Below, in pieces: positions 1 through 7,379 of a DNA stretch of 17,660 bases. This DNA comes from an uncultured Bacteroidota bacterium (GTDB lineage Bacteria; Bacteroidota; Bacteroidia; Chitinophagales; Chitinophagaceae), in NCBI GenBank assembly GCA_938008665.1, contig CALLKA010000125.1, forward strand, positions 1-17,660. Reading direction: 5' to 3'. Below the pieces are notes generated by a model, which saw nothing but the letters and a program-made list of their open reading frames with translations, made no database searches and was not told the DNA's origin. Position numbers and translations under genes: made by a program. Position 1 is the stretch's first letter. Each line of letters begins with the position of its first letter.

Positions 1-1
1 T

Positions 2-244
2 TTAGTGTATAAGATCAAAGGAAAAATGTTCTTATTAATTTCTTTAGATGATATCCCCCCTAGAATCAATATCAAGACGGACCCAGATAAATCCATAGAG
101 TTAAGAGAAGCCTATCCAGATAATATTTTACCTGGCTTTCATATGAATAAAAAGCATTGGAATACCCTAGTTTTAAATACAAGACTAAGTCCATCTCTTG
201 TTCAAACATTAATTAGGGAATCTTATGAACTAGTCAGAAAGTAA
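2..244 (+). CDS. MmcQ/YjbR family protein, C-terminal part (5' end outside window)
   Basis: The frame is open from the left edge of the window to the TAA at 242-244, so about 80 residues are visible. The MmcQ/YjbR family (CyaY-like fold, sometimes labelled DNA-binding) is usually about 115-120 residues, so roughly 35-40 N-terminal residues lie outside. Visible family features are the strand containing KGKMFLLISLDD, a DPDKSIELREAYP segment, and the signature PGFHMNKKHWNT (about residues 44-55 of the visible part), followed by a C-terminal helix ending SYELVRK. The GTG at 5-7 is most likely an internal valine, since the preceding codon (2-4) is open and the family has more sequence upstream. 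The biochemical role of the family is not well established. Family call fairly sure, function unknown. Confidence 0.8.
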   Translation, partial: LVYKIKGKMFLLISLDDIPPRINIKTDPDKSIELREAYPDNILPGFHMNKKHWNTLVLNTRLSPSLVQTLIRESYELVRK

Positions 245-288
245 ATCCTGATTTATCCCTTTTAAATGGCTAAGTAAAATTTTAATCT

Positions 289-296
289 TATTTTTG
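289..296 (+). promoter_or_regulatory. Candidate Bacteroidota -7 promoter element (TAttTTTG)
   Basis: TATTTTTG matches all fixed positions of the Bacteroidota -7 consensus TAnnTTTG and ends 17 nt before the ATG of the 54-codon gene at 314. A partial -33 element (TGG at 267-269, where TTG is expected) lies 19 nt upstream, which is the usual spacing. The DNA is AT-rich, so a chance match is possible. Confidence 0.4.
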
Positions 297-313
297 AATC
301 AAATACAACTTAT

Positions 314-478
314 ATGGGATTCGCAATCAATAAAAAAGTAGCAGACAAAAAAACAGCCTCAAATGCTAAAACAAATGTGCAAGCGGGGGGTAGTTCAAAG
401 TTTATTGCTAAAGCAAACACCAAGTCATCTGGTGCAAGTAAAAAACCAATTAAAACAGGTGGTTCTAGAGGAAGTTGA
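314..478 (+). CDS. Small basic, low-complexity hypothetical protein (54 aa)
   Basis: An ATG at 314-316 opens a 54-codon frame ending in TGA at 476-478. The product starts MGFAINKKVADKK and ends KTGGSRGS. It is rich in Lys, Ser, Ala, Gly and Thr, has few hydrophobic residues and very few acidic ones (one Asp), and has no signal peptide or membrane segment, so it is probably disordered and strongly cationic. It is not a recognised ribosomal protein. Reality of the gene is supported by its context: an exact TAnnTTTG box just upstream (289-296) and a clean hairpin terminator downstream (526-560), which together make a single-gene transcription unit. The composition would fit a nucleic-acid-associated peptide, but that is only inference. 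The alternative is a non-coding transcript. Confidence 0.55.
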   Translation: MGFAINKKVADKKTASNAKTNVQAGGSSKFIAKANTKSSGASKKPIKTGGSRGS

Positions 479-525
479 TTAAAGGATGACTTATCTCTTA
501 ATGAATCTAACATATTGATAACCAG

Positions 526-560
526 TGCTTTGTAATTTTTATTACAAAGCATTTTCTTTT
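526..560 (+). terminator. Rho-independent terminator after the 54-codon gene
   Basis: A perfect 11-bp inverted repeat (TGCTTTGTAAT at 526-536, ATTACAAAGCA at 541-551) with a TTTT loop is followed by TTTTCTTTT at 552-560. The stem is AT-rich, as is common in this genome type. It ends the transcript of the small gene and insulates it from the BNR gene at 634. Confidence 0.75.
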
Positions 561-607
561 AGGGTCTTCACTTATCATTTTTGGCAATTCTCCTTTTAAA
601 AAGTCCT

Positions 608-615
608 TATATTTA
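608..615 (+). promoter_or_regulatory. Candidate -7 element of the BNR-repeat gene
   Basis: TATATTTA matches TAnnTTTG at all but the last base and lies 18 nt before the ATG at 634. The nearest TTG (581-583) is 24 nt upstream, somewhat longer than the usual 19-21 nt spacing. The element lies downstream of the terminator at 526-560, where a separate promoter is needed. Confidence 0.3.
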
Positions 616-633
616 TTTACAAATACACGATAC

Positions 634-3120
634 ATGAAATCAATTTTTCTACACATCTTCTTATTAATGGGTTTAGTTGCTTTTGCACAACCCAAACCTA
701 GTTCTGCGACAGATCGCCTAAAGAGTAACGAACAAAGATCACTTCTTTTGGCGAATTCAACGGTCAATAATACATCGTTTCAAAACATCGGGCCATCAGT
801 GATGAGTGGTCGTGTTGTTGATATTGATGTAAATCCGAGTGATCCTACGGAGTTTTATGTCGCCTATGCTACTGGGGGTGTTTGGCATACCATTAATAAT
901 GGACAAAGTTTTAAACCTATTTTTGATTCAACTGCAACTTTGAATATTGGTGATATTGCAGTGAATTGGAAAAATAGAATCATTTGGGTGGGTACCGGGG
1001 AGGCGAACAGTAGTCGTTCCTCCTATGCTGGAATTGGCGTTTACAAATCAGACAATAATGGAAAAACCTGGACTTACCTTGGTTTACCTGAAAGTCATCA
1101 TATTGGAAAAGTGCAATTATCACCCATTGATCCTAACGTTGCATGGGTAGCCGCTTTGGGTCATTTATACTCAGAAAATAAAGAACGCGGTATATATAAA
1201 ACGGCGGATGGTGGTAAAACATGGAAACAAACTTTATACATTGATGCGAATACAAGCGGCATTGATATAGATATTGATCCAAAAAATCCCAATAACTTAT
1301 ACGCTGCAATGTGGTATAAAACACGTTCTGCTTCCAACTTTGTAGAGGCGGGAAAAACAAGTGGTATTTATAAAAGTACCAATGGCGGTGATAGTTGGAC
1401 TTTAGCTTCAACAGCTGCTTCAGGTTTTCCTACAGGCGAAGGGGTCGGCAGAATTGGTATTGCAGTTTATCCTGAAAATCCATCTATCGTTTATGCGATA
1501 GTTGACAATAACGCCCAGCAATCTGATACAACAATAAAAAGATATAGCGACACCACTAGATATGCATTACGTGATTTTAAAGATTTAACGGTTGATCAAT
1601 TTTTAGCATTAGATGATCGTAAGTTTACCAATTTTATTCGTTCGCCTCGTAATGGCTTGCCAATGAAATACACGGTATCCGGCATCAAGGAAGATGTAAA
1701 GTCGGGCAAATTATTACCTACTTGTATTTGGGATTATTTATATGATGCAAATACTGCTTTATTTGAAACCCCAATTATTGGTGCTGAAGTATATCGTAGT
1801 GAGGACGCAGGAGCAACCTGGAAAAAAACACATACCAAGCCAATTAATTTATATAGTACCTATGGTTATTATTTTGGTAAAGTATTTATAAGCCCTACCA
1901 ATGTTGATAAAATAATTATCACAGGCGTTGGTATATTATTAAGTAAAGATGGCGGAAAAACGTTTAAAGAAATAGGTAAGGAAAATGTACATTCTGATCA
2001 TCATTACGCATGGTTAAATGGTCAAAAAGACGGGCACATTATTATTGGTAATGATGGTGGTTGTAATATTACTTATGATAATGGCGATCATTGGTTTAAG
2101 GCGAATACACCTCCAGTGGGTCAATTTTACAATATAAATTTTGATATGGCTAAGCCTTATAATGTTTATGGTGGCTTACAGGATAATGGTACTTGGATGG
2201 GATCAAGTCAAACCAAAGAAAGTTTTGATTGGTTTGATAGTGGACATAATCCTTATACTATGTTAAATGGAGGGGATGGTATGCAAGTACAGGTAGATAC
2301 TAGAGATAATAAAACTATTTATAGTGGCTCTCAATATGGGGCATATTCAAGACAGAATTTGACAACCAAGGAGCGAAAGTTTATTAGACCATTACGTAAT
2401 TTAGGAGAGCCTGCATTTAGATTCAATTGGCAAACACCTATTTTATTAAGTAAGCATAACCAAGATGTTTTTTATTATGGAAGTAATAAATTTCACCGCT
2501 CTATGAGTAAAGGAGATAGTTTAGTAACATTAAGTACTGAATTAACTTCCAACCCAGCGCAAGGGGATGTTCCTTATGGTACTTTAACTACCATGAGTGA
2601 AAGTCCATTCCGTTTTGGTTTAATTTATGTAGGAACAGATGATGGTATGATTCATTTATCCAAAGATGGTGGTTATACTTTTTCTTTATTAAGTGCAAAA
2701 TTACCTAAAGGTTTATATGTGAGTAGGGTATTGGCAAGTGCATACAGTGAATCACGTGTTTATGCAACAATGAATGGCTATCGTAATGACCATTTTAATG
2801 CATATGTATTTGTAAGTAATGATTATGGAACAACTTGGACGCAAATCATGAAAGATTTGCCTTTGGAAGCAGTCAATGTAATTACTGAAGATAATGTTTC
2901 AGGTCAAGTTTTATATGTTGGTACTGACGGTGGTTTGTATGTAAGTACAGATGGTGGTGCAAGTTCCATGGGTTGGAACAAAGGTTTACCAAATGCGGTA
3001 CCAATTCACGATATCGTGATTCATCCTAGAGATAATGAAATTATTTTAGGTACCCATGGCCGTAGTTTGTACACAAGCAAGTTGGATGATTTGCACAAAA
3101 AAGTACAAGGGAAAAAATAA
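634..3120 (+). CDS. Secreted BNR/Asp-box beta-propeller protein (VPS10/sortilin-like, 'glycosyl hydrolase'-type)
   Basis: This 828-residue protein begins with a signal peptide: MKSIFLH, a hydrophobic stretch, then AFAQ, with likely cleavage near residue 19. The rest is a repeated beta-propeller fold. Asp-box/BNR motifs of the form S-x-D-x-G-x-T-W occur near residues 139 (SDNNGKTW), 190 (TADGGKTW), 248 (STNGGDSW), 389 (SEDAGATW), 437 (SKDGGKTF), 480, 676 (SKDGGYTF), 728 (SNDYGTTW) and 771. The N-terminal NIGPSVMSGRVVDIDVNP segment and the C-terminal GTHGRSLY are typical of the large Bacteroidota family often named glycosyl hydrolase or sortilin-like. No catalytic glycosidase residues can be identified, so enzymatic activity is not supported. 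Many relatives, as I recall them, run to about 1000 residues; this one ends soon after the last propeller motif in a Lys-rich tail, with no visible type IX secretion C-terminal domain. It is probably periplasmic or exported and binds protein or glycan. Confidence 0.85.
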   Translation: MKSIFLHIFLLMGLVAFAQPKPSSATDRLKSNEQRSLLLANSTVNNTSFQNIGPSVMSGRVVDIDVNPSDPTEFYVAYATGGVWHTINNGQSFKPIFDSTATLNIGDIAVNWKNRIIWVGTGEANSSRSSYAGIGVYKSDNNGKTWTYLGLPESHHIGKVQLSPIDPNVAWVAALGHLYSENKERGIYKTADGGKTWKQTLYIDANTSGIDIDIDPKNPNNLYAAMWYKTRSASNFVEAGKTSGIYKSTNGGDSWTLASTAASGFPTGEGVGRIGIAVYPENPSIVYAIVDNNAQQSDTTIKRYSDTTRYALRDFKDLTVDQFLALDDRKFTNFIRSPRNGLPMKYTVSGIKEDVKSGKLLPTCIWDYLYDANTALFETPIIGAEVYRSEDAGATWKKTHTKPINLYSTYGYYFGKVFISPTNVDKIIITGVGILLSKDGGKTFKEIGKENVHSDHHYAWLNGQKDGHIIIGNDGGCNITYDNGDHWFKANTPPVGQFYNINFDMAKPYNVYGGLQDNGTWMGSSQTKESFDWFDSGHNPYTMLNGGDGMQVQVDTRDNKTIYSGSQYGAYSRQNLTTKERKFIRPLRNLGEPAFRFNWQTPILLSKHNQDVFYYGSNKFHRSMSKGDSLVTLSTELTSNPAQGDVPYGTLTTMSESPFRFGLIYVGTDDGMIHLSKDGGYTFSLLSAKLPKGLYVSRVLASAYSESRVYATMNGYRNDHFNAYVFVSNDYGTTWTQIMKDLPLEAVNVITEDNVSGQVLYVGTDGGLYVSTDGGASSMGWNKGLPNAVPIHDIVIHPRDNEIILGTHGRSLYTSKLDDLHKKVQGKK

Positions 3121-3164
3121 CGAACTTAAAAAATAGTAAACATTTAATTTAAATGTTATTTATA

Positions 3165-3193
3165 AAAAACCCCAAGCAAGCTTGGGGTTTTTG
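3165..3193. terminator. Bidirectional terminator between convergent BNR gene and nifJ
   Basis: A perfect 12-bp inverted repeat (AAAAACCCCAAG at 3165-3176, CTTGGGGTTTTT at 3181-3192) encloses a CAAG loop. The GC-rich core is flanked by an A-run on the left and a T-run on the right, so both strands give a stem followed by U residues. It lies 44 bp after the plus-strand stop (3120) and 37 bp after the minus-strand stop (3230), as expected for a shared terminator. Confidence 0.9.
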
Positions 3194-3229
3194 TTTGACC
3201 ACGATTGAAAAAACAAACCAATTATATAA

Positions 3230-6200
3230 TTACAAATTTTTAAATGCTAGTAATTTTTCAAGCCTAGTATGCATACCTTGATTGGCTTGATCTAAAAATT
3301 CATGTGCTCTTTCAGGATTATTATTTTTGATAGTAGCAAACCTGTTTTCATTGTACATGAAATCTTCCATTGGGATGGATGGGTCCTTGCTGTCTAACAT
3401 GAATCTTTTTCCTTTTTCATTCATTGGATTAAATCGGAACAAAGGCCAGTAGCCACTTTTCACTGCGAGTGCCTGTTGATCTAATCCATGGCACATATCA
3501 TAACCGTGTGCAATACAATGGCTATAAGCGATGATGATAGAAGGGCCTGGAAAGGCTTCGGCTTCTAGAATTGTTTTTAGTGCATGAACATCATTAGCAC
3601 CCATCGCAATTTCAGCAACATAAGCATTGCCATGTGCCATGGCTTGCATGGCTAAATCTTTTTTACCTGTTGTTTTTCCTTTCAAGGAAAATTTTGCACT
3701 TGCGCCAATTGGGGATGATTTTGATTTTTGGCCACCTGTATTTGAATATACTTCAGTATCTAAAACTAAAATATTTACATTTTCACCCGTACTCAATACA
3801 TGGTCTAAACCGCTGAATCCAATATCATAAGCCCAACCATCACCACCCACTATCCACATGGATTTTTTCTCTAAGAAACCAGCAACCTGACTTAATAATG
3901 TTGCAGCAGGATTGTTAATCGCTTTTAATTTATTTTTGACTTGATTTACATCTAATCGTTGTTGAATAATTTGAGTTTCATCTTCTTCCAGATTGCATAA
4001 AATAGCATCCACTAACTCAGCACCTACTTCCTCCTTAATTGTTTTTAATAAGGAGAACGCGTATTGGCGTTTCATATCAGTGGCTAATTTAATTCCTAAC
4101 CCAAATTCAGCATTGTCCTCAAATAAAGAGTTGGCCCATGCTGGCCCATTCCCAGCAGCATTCATACTCCATGGTGTGGTAGGTAAGTTTCCGCCAAAAA
4201 TGGAAGAGCAACCTGTGGCATTGGCCACAATCATTCTATCGCCAAATAATTGGGTTAGCAATTTTAAATAGGGCGTTTCGCCACACCCACTACATGCACC
4301 TGAGAATTCAAATAAGGGTTCTAAGAACTGAGATCCTTTTACCGTTGTTTTTGCTATTCTTGTTCTGTCAATATCTGGTAAGGAAAGGAAAAATTCCCAA
4401 TTCTTTTTCTCAGTTTCTTTTAATGGAATTACATCCTGCATATTTATTGCTTTGTGCCCAACTTCAGTTTTACTTTCAATAGGACAAACTTCTACACATA
4501 AATTACAACCTGTGCAATCCTCTACTGCTACTTGTAAGGTATAAGCTTCGCTATCTTTCATAAATTCTTTTCCAATAGGTGCGATATGTTTAAAAAAGTC
4601 AGGTGCTTTTTCTAATTGACTTGCGTCATATACTTTTGGACGAATGGCTGCATGCGGACATACAAAAAAACATTTGCCACATTGTGAGCACAAGCTTGGA
4701 TCCCATACAGGCACCTGTTCTGCGATATTTCTTTTTTCATATTTGGTGGTCGCCGATGGATAAGTCCCATCCGCTGGAAAGGCGCTCACAGGTAGTTCAT
4801 CTCCTTCGCCGGCGATGATTTTACCTAATACATTTTTTACAAAATCAGGGGCATTGCCAGTCACTGCAGGGGTAATTTCAATATGACCAATTGCTAAGGT
4901 GGAATAATCAATCAAACAAAGGTTTTCTAATGTTTTATCAATAGCATCAAAATTCTTTTGCACCACCGCTTCTCCTTTTTTACCATATGTTTTTTTCACC
5001 GCATTTTTAATCGCAGCAATGGCGGCTTCTTTTGGCATAATATTAGAAATAGCAAAGAAACAGGTTTGCAGAATGGCATTGATTCTTGAACCCATACCGG
5101 TTTCTTTGGCCACTTTAGATGCGTTAATGACATAAAATTTTAATTGCTTCTCTTTTATTTCATTTTGAATTTTATAAGGAATATGATGCCAAACTTCTTC
5201 TGTTTTAAATGGGGCATTTAAAAGGAAAGTTGCACCATGTTCTGCGTCTTTTAAAATGTCGAAAGTTTCTAAATAATGAAAATGATGACAGGCGATAAAA
5301 TTTGCTGAATTAATTAAATAGGTGGAGTGGATCGGGTTTTCACTAAAGCGCAAATGAGATACGGTCAATGAGCCCGATTTTTTTGAATCATATACAAAGT
5401 AGGCCTGCACATGGTTGTCAGTTACATCCCCTATAATTTTTATTGTATTTTTATTTGCACTCACTGTTCCGTCAGCACCTAATCCAAAAAATAAGCCACG
5501 GAATAAATGCTGGCTTTCTAAGCTAAATGTTTTGTCATATACTATGCTGGTATGGGTGATATCATCTTCAATACCAATTGTAAATCCATTTTTTGGTTTT
5601 GCATTTGTTAGTTCTTCAAAAATTGCTTTCACCATGGCCGGATTAAATTCTTTGGAAGCCAATCCAAATCGGCCGCCAATTACTTTTGGCATAGTTCCTT
5701 CCCAACCATTATGTAATGCATTAATTACATCCATATACAATGGTTCTCCAATGGCACCTGTTTCCTTACACCTGTCTAATACGGCGATTTGTTTTACACT
5801 CGTAGGAATTGCTTTTACAAAATGGGCAATGGAAAAGGGACGAAATAAATGCACGGTGAGGTAGCCTGTTTTTTCTCCTTTGTTATTTAAGTATTTGACA
5901 GTCTCACCAACAGTACCAGCACCTGAACCCATGATGATAATAATACGTTCTGCTTGTGGGTCACCATGGTATTCAAATAATTTGTAGGAACGACCCGTTA
6001 ATTTTTCAAATTTTTCCATGGTTTCCGCCACGATACCTGGAGTATTCCAATGGTATTCGTTACAGGCTTCTCGGCTTTGAAAAAACACATCCGCATTTTG
6101 TGCTGTACCGCGAATGAATGGATTTTCTGGATTTAAAGATCTTGCTCTATGACGCGCAACTTGTTTTTCATCCATCATTTCCTTAATGATTTGATCCGAT

Positions 6201-6805
6201 AAAATTTGCACTTCATTTATTTCATGGGAGGTTCTAAAGCCATCAAAAATATTTAAGAAGGGGATACTCGATTTTAAAGTGGCTGCTGTGGCAATCATGG
6301 CCATATCATGTGCTTGTTGTGCGTTGTTGCCAAATAACATGGCAAAGCCGGTGGAACGCACGGCCATTACATCACTGTGGTCGCCAAATATAGATAACGC
6401 ATGTGTGGCTAATGCTCTTGCTGCAATATGAAAAACGGTGGGTGTTAATTCACCTGCAATTTTATACATATTAGGGATCATTAGTAATAAGCCTTGAGAA
6501 CAAGTAAATGTGGAAGCCAATGCGCCACCTTGTAATGCACCGTGAATAGCGCCTGCTGCACCCGCTTCACTTTGCATTTCAATTATTTTAGGAACCTCGC
6601 CGTATATATTTTCTTTTAAATCACTGCTCCATTCCTCAGCAAATTCGCCCATGGTGGACGATGGTGTGATGGGATAAATAGCGCAAACCTCACTTGTTTT
6701 ATAAGCGATGTACACTGCTGCTTCATTGCCATCCATTACCGTTATGGGTGATTGATCGACCTCTGATTTTTTACTTGGTTTAACTTTTGCTTCAATAGTT
6801 TCCAT
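3230..6805 (-). CDS. nifJ: Pyruvate:ferredoxin (flavodoxin) oxidoreductase, single-chain
   Basis: This enzyme oxidatively decarboxylates pyruvate with CoA to acetyl-CoA and CO2 and reduces ferredoxin or flavodoxin in the cytoplasm. The chain has the fused PFOR layout. Numbering from the upstream TTG at 6832, the pyrimidine-binding domain with YPITPSSTMGE is at 53-63 and the transketolase C-terminal-like domain at about 290-410. The 2x[4Fe-4S] domain has CSQCGKCFFVCP (715-726) and CTGCNLCVEVCP (773-784). The TPP domain has GDGW (997-1000) and NTGGQ (1031-1035). The proximal-cluster cysteines are present in ACSGCG (847, 850), ATGC (875) and YSHC (1106). I chose ATG at 6805 (1191 aa) over TTG at 6832 because ATG is preferred, its upstream DNA is A-rich, and family homology begins only after residue 30. 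An in-frame TGA lies just above the TTG. The gene has terminators on both sides, so it is likely a single transcript following the complex I operon. Confidence 0.97.
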   Translation of the reverse strand: METIEAKVKPSKKSEVDQSPITVMDGNEAAVYIAYKTSEVCAIYPITPSSTMGEFAEEWSSDLKENIYGEVPKIIEMQSEAGAAGAIHGALQGGALASTFTCSQGLLLMIPNMYKIAGELTPTVFHIAARALATHALSIFGDHSDVMAVRSTGFAMLFGNNAQQAHDMAMIATAATLKSSIPFLNIFDGFRTSHEINEVQILSDQIIKEMMDEKQVARHRARSLNPENPFIRGTAQNADVFFQSREACNEYHWNTPGIVAETMEKFEKLTGRSYKLFEYHGDPQAERIIIIMGSGAGTVGETVKYLNNKGEKTGYLTVHLFRPFSIAHFVKAIPTSVKQIAVLDRCKETGAIGEPLYMDVINALHNGWEGTMPKVIGGRFGLASKEFNPAMVKAIFEELTNAKPKNGFTIGIEDDITHTSIVYDKTFSLESQHLFRGLFFGLGADGTVSANKNTIKIIGDVTDNHVQAYFVYDSKKSGSLTVSHLRFSENPIHSTYLINSANFIACHHFHYLETFDILKDAEHGATFLLNAPFKTEEVWHHIPYKIQNEIKEKQLKFYVINASKVAKETGMGSRINAILQTCFFAISNIMPKEAAIAAIKNAVKKTYGKKGEAVVQKNFDAIDKTLENLCLIDYSTLAIGHIEITPAVTGNAPDFVKNVLGKIIAGEGDELPVSAFPADGTYPSATTKYEKRNIAEQVPVWDPSLCSQCGKCFFVCPHAAIRPKVYDASQLEKAPDFFKHIAPIGKEFMKDSEAYTLQVAVEDCTGCNLCVEVCPIESKTEVGHKAINMQDVIPLKETEKKNWEFFLSLPDIDRTRIAKTTVKGSQFLEPLFEFSGACSGCGETPYLKLLTQLFGDRMIVANATGCSSIFGGNLPTTPWSMNAAGNGPAWANSLFEDNAEFGLGIKLATDMKRQYAFSLLKTIKEEVGAELVDAILCNLEEDETQIIQQRLDVNQVKNKLKAINNPAATLLSQVAGFLEKKSMWIVGGDGWAYDIGFSGLDHVLSTGENVNILVLDTEVYSNTGGQKSKSSPIGASAKFSLKGKTTGKKDLAMQAMAHGNAYVAEIAMGANDVHALKTILEAEAFPGPSIIIAYSHCIAHGYDMCHGLDQQALAVKSGYWPLFRFNPMNEKGKRFMLDSKDPSIPMEDFMYNENRFATIKNNNPERAHEFLDQANQGMHTRLEKLLAFKNL

Positions 6806-6901
6806 ATTCAAGTTTTGTGTTTGAGTGGCCAAAGTACCTCAAACACAAAAATCAAAACATGATAAATGTCAGTGACTTAGCAGATATTGATTAGGAAATG
6901 A

Positions 6902-6930
6902 AAAAGCACAACTAGGGTTGTGCTTTTGAA
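6902..6930 (-). terminator. Rho-independent terminator at the 3' end of the nuo operon
   Basis: A 10-bp perfect stem (AAAAGCACAA at 6902-6911, TTGTGCTTTT at 6918-6927) with a 6-nt loop lies 28 bp past the stop of the 136-codon gene. Read on the minus strand the right arm ends in CTTTTTC, giving a short U-run. It separates the nuo transcript from nifJ, which then needs its own promoter in about 6806-6900; I see only weak promoter-like matches there. Confidence 0.75.
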
Positions 6931-6954
6931 GGAGAAAGGAGTATTAGGTAGTTG

Positions 6955-7365
6955 CTAATTCACCTGCTCAAAATAGGGTACTTCGTCATTGGACACCGCT
7001 TCTTTTTGTTGCCAATAAGCAAGGGTTACGATAGTTCCGTTGTCGGTTTTTAATTGGCGACCAAAAATTGCATTAGTTGCATTAAAGGTTAAGTTAGTCA
7101 CGCCCACTGTAAATGTAGTGGGTGCTGCTGGCGCTTCAGGAACTGGAGGTGCTGGTATCGTTGCATCGCCTTCAGCTGCTGGTGCTGCTACTGGAGGTCC
7201 CGGTGCTGCTTTAGGGGCAGGGCTTCCTACCACCACCACCTGGTATTTATTTAACTCCAACAATTGCTTTAGAAATGTAACACGTTCAGCGCTTGCATTC
7301 TTTTCAACAATCGCACATTTAATACTATCTAAATCTTCAAATTCGTGGTTCTTATTAATTGCCAT
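6955..7365 (-). CDS. Hypothetical protein, last gene of the nuo operon (136 aa)
   Basis: I do not recognise a named family. The product has no signal peptide or membrane helix, so it is probably cytoplasmic. Three parts can be seen. An N-terminal, largely helical segment of about 45 residues (from MAINKNHEFEDLDSIKC) ends in a KYQVVVVG strand. A Pro/Ala-rich linker follows at about 48-82 (PAPKAAPGPPVAAPAAEG and on). The C-terminal beta-rich segment includes TTFTVGVTNLTFNATNAIFGR and GTIVTLAYWQQKE. The ATG at 7365 is preferred to a TTG two codons upstream. It starts 14 nt after the nuoN stop and the operon terminator follows it, so it is co-transcribed with complex I. A role as accessory subunit or assembly factor is inference from position only. 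The linker could join a part bound to the complex with a separately folded domain. Confidence 0.8.
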   Translation of the reverse strand: MAINKNHEFEDLDSIKCAIVEKNASAERVTFLKQLLELNKYQVVVVGSPAPKAAPGPPVAAPAAEGDATIPAPPVPEAPAAPTTFTVGVTNLTFNATNAIFGRQLKTDNGTIVTLAYWQQKEAVSNDEVPYFEQVN

Positions 7366-7379
7366 AATCAACTATTTTT

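Noticed and set aside
310..552. 80-codon minus-strand frame over the 54-codon gene
   Set aside because: It would run through the terminator hairpin at 526-551 and has no promoter or plausible start context; the plus-strand unit is better supported.
5415..5864. 149-codon open frame on the plus strand inside nifJ
   Set aside because: It lies wholly antisense to a well-conserved part of PFOR, and its translation shows no recognisable family features; it is a shadow frame.
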